Below are positions 60,966 to 64,000 of a stretch of 64,000 nucleotides of DNA, piece by piece. The stretch spans positions 81,078 to 145,077 of the forward strand of contig NZ_MPPI01000008.1 in NCBI RefSeq assembly GCF_001895925.1, read 5' to 3'. The stretch's first letter is position 1. Each line of letters begins with the position of its first letter. Below the pieces are notes generated by a model. The model was not told the origin of the DNA, searched no databases, and saw only the letters and a program-made list of their open reading frames with translations. Origin of the DNA: Phormidesmis priestleyi ULC007. Lineage in GTDB: Bacteria > Cyanobacteriota > Cyanobacteriia > Leptolyngbyales > Leptolyngbyaceae. A program made the translations under genes and the position numbers.

Positions 60966-62138
60966 TTAATACTCCGGCACCGAAGCATCAACTTCTTGAC
61001 TCCAGGCAGTGATCCCGCCCTTCACATTCGTTCCCTCGATTCCAGCGTCTTTGAGAATCGCAAGGGCTTTTGCCGATCGTCCGCCTAGTTTGCAGTGAAC
61101 GATCAGCTTGTGACCATTCAGCAACTCCTTGACTTTCGCGACTCCGCTCCCATTCTCAATATCGGGCAACGGCACCAGCACAGAACCCGGAATTCGAGCG
61201 ATTTCATACTCATTTGGGTTCCGCACATCTAGCAGCACATAGTCTTTTGCGCCACTGTCGAGCAATTGCTTCAACTCTTTGACTGTCATTTCTTCCATGC
61301 CTGCACGCTCCTTTTCTTCGGCTGCTTTTGCTTGAGGAATGCCACAAAACTCTTCATAGTCGATCAGCTTCTCAATCACCGGGCGCACCGGATTGGGTCG
61401 CAGTTTCAACTCGCGAAACTTCATTTCTAGGGCGTTATAGAGTAGCAGCCGTCCGCTTAGGGTGTTGCCCTGCCCCAAAATGATTTTAACGGCTTCGGTT
61501 GCCTGAATCGTCCCAATAATTCCACACAAAACGCCTAAAACGCCACCTTCTGCACAAGAAGGCACCAGTCCAGGAGGCGGGGGTTCTGGATATAAATCGC
61601 GATAGTTGGGCCCACCTTCATAGTTAAAGACGGTTGCCTGTCCTTCAAATCTAAAAATAGAGCCGTAAACGTTAGGTTTGCCTAGCAAAACGCAAACATC
61701 GTTGACCAAGTAGCGGGTCGGAAAGTTGTCTGTGCCGTCAATCACGAGATCATAAGGTCGGGCAATTTCTAGCGCATTTTCGGCACTTAACCGCGTCTCA
61801 TATAAATCAACCTGACAAGTCGGATTGATCTCTAGAATGCGATGTTTAGCAGATTCGATCTTTGGCTTATCGACCCAAGACACGCCGTGAATAATTTGAC
61901 GATGCAAATTAGAAGTATCTACTACGTCAAAATCGACGATGCCGATGCGCCCGACCCCTGCGGCAGCAAGATAGAGCAGTAAGGGTGAGCCGAGTCCGCC
62001 TGTGCCAACGCAGAGCACACTGGCAGCCTTGAGACGTTTTTGTCCGTCTAGCCCGACTTCTGGCAAAATAATGTGCCGCGAGTAACGAGCGTATTCGTCT
62101 TTTGATAACTGGATGTCATCCAGATTGGGATTTAGCAT
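60966..62138 (-). CDS. moeB: MoeB/ThiF adenylyltransferase with rhodanese domain
   Basis: 390 aa. It activates the C-terminus of small sulfur-carrier proteins (MoaD, ThiS or similar) by adenylation. LSKDEYARYSRHIILPEVGL, VLCVGTGGLGSPLLLYLAAA with the nucleotide loop, DTSNLHRQIIHG, DGTDNFPTRYLVNDVCVLLG, and C-terminal rhodanese DYVLLDVRNPNEYEIARIPG with Cys in IVHCKLGGRSAKALAIL. The MoeBR-type fusion handles both activation and sulfur delivery. Next gene is a JAMM protease on the same strand. Confidence 0.92.
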   Translation of the reverse strand: MLNPNLDDIQLSKDEYARYSRHIILPEVGLDGQKRLKAASVLCVGTGGLGSPLLLYLAAAGVGRIGIVDFDVVDTSNLHRQIIHGVSWVDKPKIESAKHRILEINPTCQVDLYETRLSAENALEIARPYDLVIDGTDNFPTRYLVNDVCVLLGKPNVYGSIFRFEGQATVFNYEGGPNYRDLYPEPPPPGLVPSCAEGGVLGVLCGIIGTIQATEAVKIILGQGNTLSGRLLLYNALEMKFRELKLRPNPVRPVIEKLIDYEEFCGIPQAKAAEEKERAGMEEMTVKELKQLLDSGAKDYVLLDVRNPNEYEIARIPGSVLVPLPDIENGSGVAKVKELLNGHKLIVHCKLGGRSAKALAILKDAGIEGTNVKGGITAWSQEVDASVPEY

Positions 62139-62189
62139 GGCGGTGTGATTAAGACAGGTTCGATCGAACAGTTTAAAACTCAGACTTCT

Positions 62190-62759
62190 TCAAACAGGGT
62201 AATGGGGAACGGGCTTTTGGGAAACCGATCGTCCATTACCCATGCTCATTCGCTCCCAGTTTTCAGAGGGCATCTCGGCAGAAGACGACTGCAAAATCTT
62301 TTCTGGCTGAAACTGATGATTGGCATCTAAACGCCAGCTACGCCCCTCGATCGCGCTTCCTCGCTCGACTGACACAATCACATAAGAATAGTGCTGCCAG
62401 GCGAGTTGACGATCGCACTCTGACGGCACAGCAGGCTGATCGGGATGCGAGTGATAAATGCCGACAATTGCCAGATTGCGATCGCGACCTTCTCGCATTG
62501 CTGCCAGCATGGCTTCAGGGGCAATTTCATAGCGACGAGTTTTGTCAAGCGATTCGACGGGAGCGGTTAGCGCTTGGCGCAACTCCGAAGGAAGCGCGGG
62601 TTCAGCACTCCAACAATTCTCAACGGGTTTCACCTCTACAACTGCGTTGCTTGTGGAGTCAGCGCTCCCCAGCAGCAAACCACAGCACTCTTCGGGGTAA
62701 GTGCTTTCGGCGTGAGCGACGATCGCTTGGAGGGGATCAGGATCGAGTTTGAGAACCAC
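62190..62759 (-). CDS. JAMM/Mov34 metalloprotease (M67-like)
   Basis: About 189 aa, GTG start (VLKLDPDPLQAIVAHAESTY). JAMM zinc site: Glu in YPEECCGLLLG and the HSHPDQPAVPSECD motif with His, His and Asp. Bacterial JAMM proteases next to MoeB/ThiF genes trim ubiquitin-like sulfur carriers, for example before activation or recycling. The gap to moeB is 51 bp, so coupling is likely. The C-terminal 40 residues after QPEKILQSSSAE are low-complexity. Confidence 0.85.
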   Translation of the reverse strand: MVLKLDPDPLQAIVAHAESTYPEECCGLLLGSADSTSNAVVEVKPVENCWSAEPALPSELRQALTAPVESLDKTRRYEIAPEAMLAAMREGRDRNLAIVGIYHSHPDQPAVPSECDRQLAWQHYSYVIVSVERGSAIEGRSWRLDANHQFQPEKILQSSSAEMPSENWERMSMGNGRSVSQKPVPHYPV

Positions 62760-62893
62760 AAGAAATTCTGGAGGATGAGCCAGTAGTCTATTCTATGACA
62801 CGATCGCGGCGACAACAGTTACAAAGTTGTGAAGAGAACTGCGATCGAGCGTTTGAGTCATGATAGAGGAGCCACTATATTTGTTTAAGAACG

Positions 62894-63124
62894 ATGACAA
62901 TCCCCTTAGAACTTAAGCCAGAAATTGAACAGCAATTGCTTAACCAAGCTGCTGCTAAGGGTTTAGCCGTAGAGACATTTCTTGAACAACTGGTTGAAAC
63001 TCAACTGGCTCAATCTCAATCACCCAGCAAGGTATTGTCTGATGAAGAATGGGAAGCTACCCTAATGCAAATTGCTTGGTTTTTTGACTTCAAATCTCAT
63101 CCAGTTCTCGCAACACTTCGGTAA
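62894..63124 (+). CDS. Small antitoxin-like protein, truncated
   Basis: 76 aa. MTIPLELKPEIEQQLLNQAA, then AKGLAVETFLEQLVETQLAQ, a helix-turn typical of ribbon-helix-helix antitoxins that use LxPExEQQL. The tail LSDEEWEATLMQIAWFFDFK switches to FKSHPVLATLR, which lies antisense to a ParE-like relic from 63090. The true C-terminus is probably lost. May be a non-functional remnant. Confidence 0.5.
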   Translation: MTIPLELKPEIEQQLLNQAAAKGLAVETFLEQLVETQLAQSQSPSKVLSDEEWEATLMQIAWFFDFKSHPVLATLR

Positions 63125-63179
63125 GATCGCGTGTACCCTGTAGGACTTGTAACACTTCAATTTTTGCAACGCCACAACG
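63090..63179 (-). pseudogene. C-terminal relic of a ParE-type toxin
   Basis: On the minus strand, RCGVAKIEVLQVLQGTRDLT and EVLRELDEI run from a stop at 63180-63182 to TGA at 63090-63092. The Val-glu-val-leu-x-val-leu-x-gly-x-arg-asp-leu pattern is the C-terminal strand and helix of ParE. Nothing upstream continues it. It overlaps the tail of the antitoxin-like gene in opposite orientation. Confidence 0.5.
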
Positions 63180-63334
63180 CTATGAAGAAGTGAAAACGCC
63201 TTGGTTGCAGGTCATCGATCGACATCGGGCGTTGACCTCAAACCCTTGATTGATTATATGAACGGATCAGATTCTGAAATGAGCGATATCCTGGTATGGA
63301 TGTGAGCAGATCTACACAGTCAGGAGGAGTGATC

Positions 63335-64000
63335 ATGAACAAGGTTTTGTGGATAGCGAGTCTCGGAGTTGCAACTCTAGTTTTAACGAGTTGTGGAAAT
63401 AATCGAGCCGTCAATAACTCATCTTCACCTGCCGAACCTGTCGTTCAAGCTCCCGTCTCTCCAGCTTTTGAAAAGCCCACCATTCCAGCAGCCAGCGCCT
63501 TTCTACCAACGATTCCTGTTAAGGGAATGATTCAGACCACAAGCTCTAAGGCTCGGCTGTCGCAAATTTCTACGACGGGTCGGCGCGATCCGTTTTCGGC
63601 GATTTTGCCTGCCTCAATTCAGCTTCCTCCCCAGAAAACGGCTCAGTCTCCCGTCACCCCAACTCAAACTTCTGCAAAGCCAGCGGTGAAAAAGCTTCCG
63701 GTGCAGGTGGTTCCTCAAACCATCGTTCAAGCGCCTAAACTGCCGTCTTTGAGTCCGATCGCGGCGCTGCCACCTTTGTCGATCGCTCAGACTCCGATGA
63801 CGATCGCGCCCATTTCACGCACTAGCCTTGCTGATGCTGTGCAGATTACTGGAGTGGTGCAGATTGGCGGCAAAGCGATCGCGATCATTCAATCGCCTCA
63901 AGAAGGGACGGCTCGTTATGTTAAGCCTGGAGACTATATTGCCAATGGCAGCGTTTTGCTGAAACGGATTATCATGAGCAAGACTGGCGAACCGACGATC
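63335..64000 (+). CDS. Pro-rich lipoprotein, 3' end outside window
   Basis: At least 222 aa. A perfect AGGAGG lies about nine bases upstream of ATG 63335. MNKVLWIASLGVATLVLTSC gives lipobox LTSC. A long Pro/Gln/Ala/Thr-rich linker follows (PVTPTQTSAKPAVKKLPVQV), then a folded beta segment DAVQITGVVQIGGKAIAIIQ, PQEGTARYVKPGDYIANGSV. The last part resembles the PilP/GspC beta domain that anchors pilus or secretion machines. No stop before the window end. Role inferred. Confidence 0.75.
   Translation, partial: MNKVLWIASLGVATLVLTSCGNNRAVNNSSSPAEPVVQAPVSPAFEKPTIPAASAFLPTIPVKGMIQTTSSKARLSQISTTGRRDPFSAILPASIQLPPQKTAQSPVTPTQTSAKPAVKKLPVQVVPQTIVQAPKLPSLSPIAALPPLSIAQTPMTIAPISRTSLADAVQITGVVQIGGKAIAIIQSPQEGTARYVKPGDYIANGSVLLKRIIMSKTGEPTI

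Noticed and set aside
60675-61088. 137-aa protein on the plus strand
   Set aside because: Its first half is the 21-bp repeat and its second half runs antisense through the moeB 3' end. I keep the repeat as a feature and do not call this protein.

Overview
The window reads as a chromosome segment of a filamentous, non-heterocystous-type cyanobacterium (Leptolyngbya-like is a guess from gene style). The clade evidence is direct: the HIP1 octamer GCGATCGC and its core CGATCG occur throughout, and there are genes for PsbX, Ycf66, two high-light-inducible proteins, a cyAbrB regulator, a YggT/Ycf19 protein, a CYP110-like P450, DUF1830 and an FtsH of the cyanobacterial type. No rRNA, tRNA, CRISPR array, prophage or transposase was seen.

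Layout. 1-5.8 kb: end of a secreted fasciclin protein, a 46-aa microprotein, two adjacent small inverted-repeat elements, an amino-acid-binding lipoprotein, a GT2 glycosyltransferase and an unusual thiamine-diphosphate enzyme of the transketolase/phosphoketolase superfamily. 5.9-8.8 kb: a small accessory island with a DUF433/DUF5615 pair, an orphan HicB-like gene, a PF10127 nucleotidyltransferase and a RelE/ParE-type pair, with duplicated upstream sequences and twin palindromes. 9-25.9 kb: mostly housekeeping (alr, CPBP protease, cyAbrB, sdhB, Hlip, two TolB-like lipoproteins, ycf66-psbX, yggT, accC, Uma2, N-formylglutamate amidohydrolase, purL, purF). 26-32.7 kb: a mechanosensitive-channel-like protein, a dead type II restriction-modification gene split by one of the inverted-repeat elements, an HD-like protein, a P450, two small conserved proteins and a decayed two-gene unit. 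32.7-49.3 kb: signalling (MASE1 histidine kinase, CheB, a 1401-aa CheB-CheR-PAS-kinase-receiver fusion), fasciclin, NYN protein, FtsH, Hlip, a C39-like peptidase, a DUF1400 hydrolase and a TPR protein. 49.3-54 kb: a tripartite-type efflux operon (HlyD, MFS, EmrB/DHA2). 54.3-57.1 kb: PAS histidine kinase and a receiver-PAS-GAF protein. 57.3-64 kb: a single-chain type IIG-like restriction-methylation enzyme, a 21-bp tandem repeat, MoeB with rhodanese plus a JAMM protease, toxin-antitoxin debris and a lipoprotein that runs off the end.

The strongest novel signal is a family of about nine non-coding inverted-repeat elements (core CCCCCTAAATCCCCC ... GGGGGATTTAGGGGG, ends ACGTSAGTTCGAYGA or ACSTSAGTTCGGG). 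Four carry visible 6-8 bp target duplications, and one insertion (28072-28312) can be removed on paper to restore the reading frame of the gene it hit. They look like recently mobile MITEs without a transposase in the window. Other points: a gapless 74-nt block about 74% identical upstream of the fasciclin gene and of the decayed unit, a heptad-encoding 21-bp repeat open on both strands, and the TA island with a copied DUF433 5' end.
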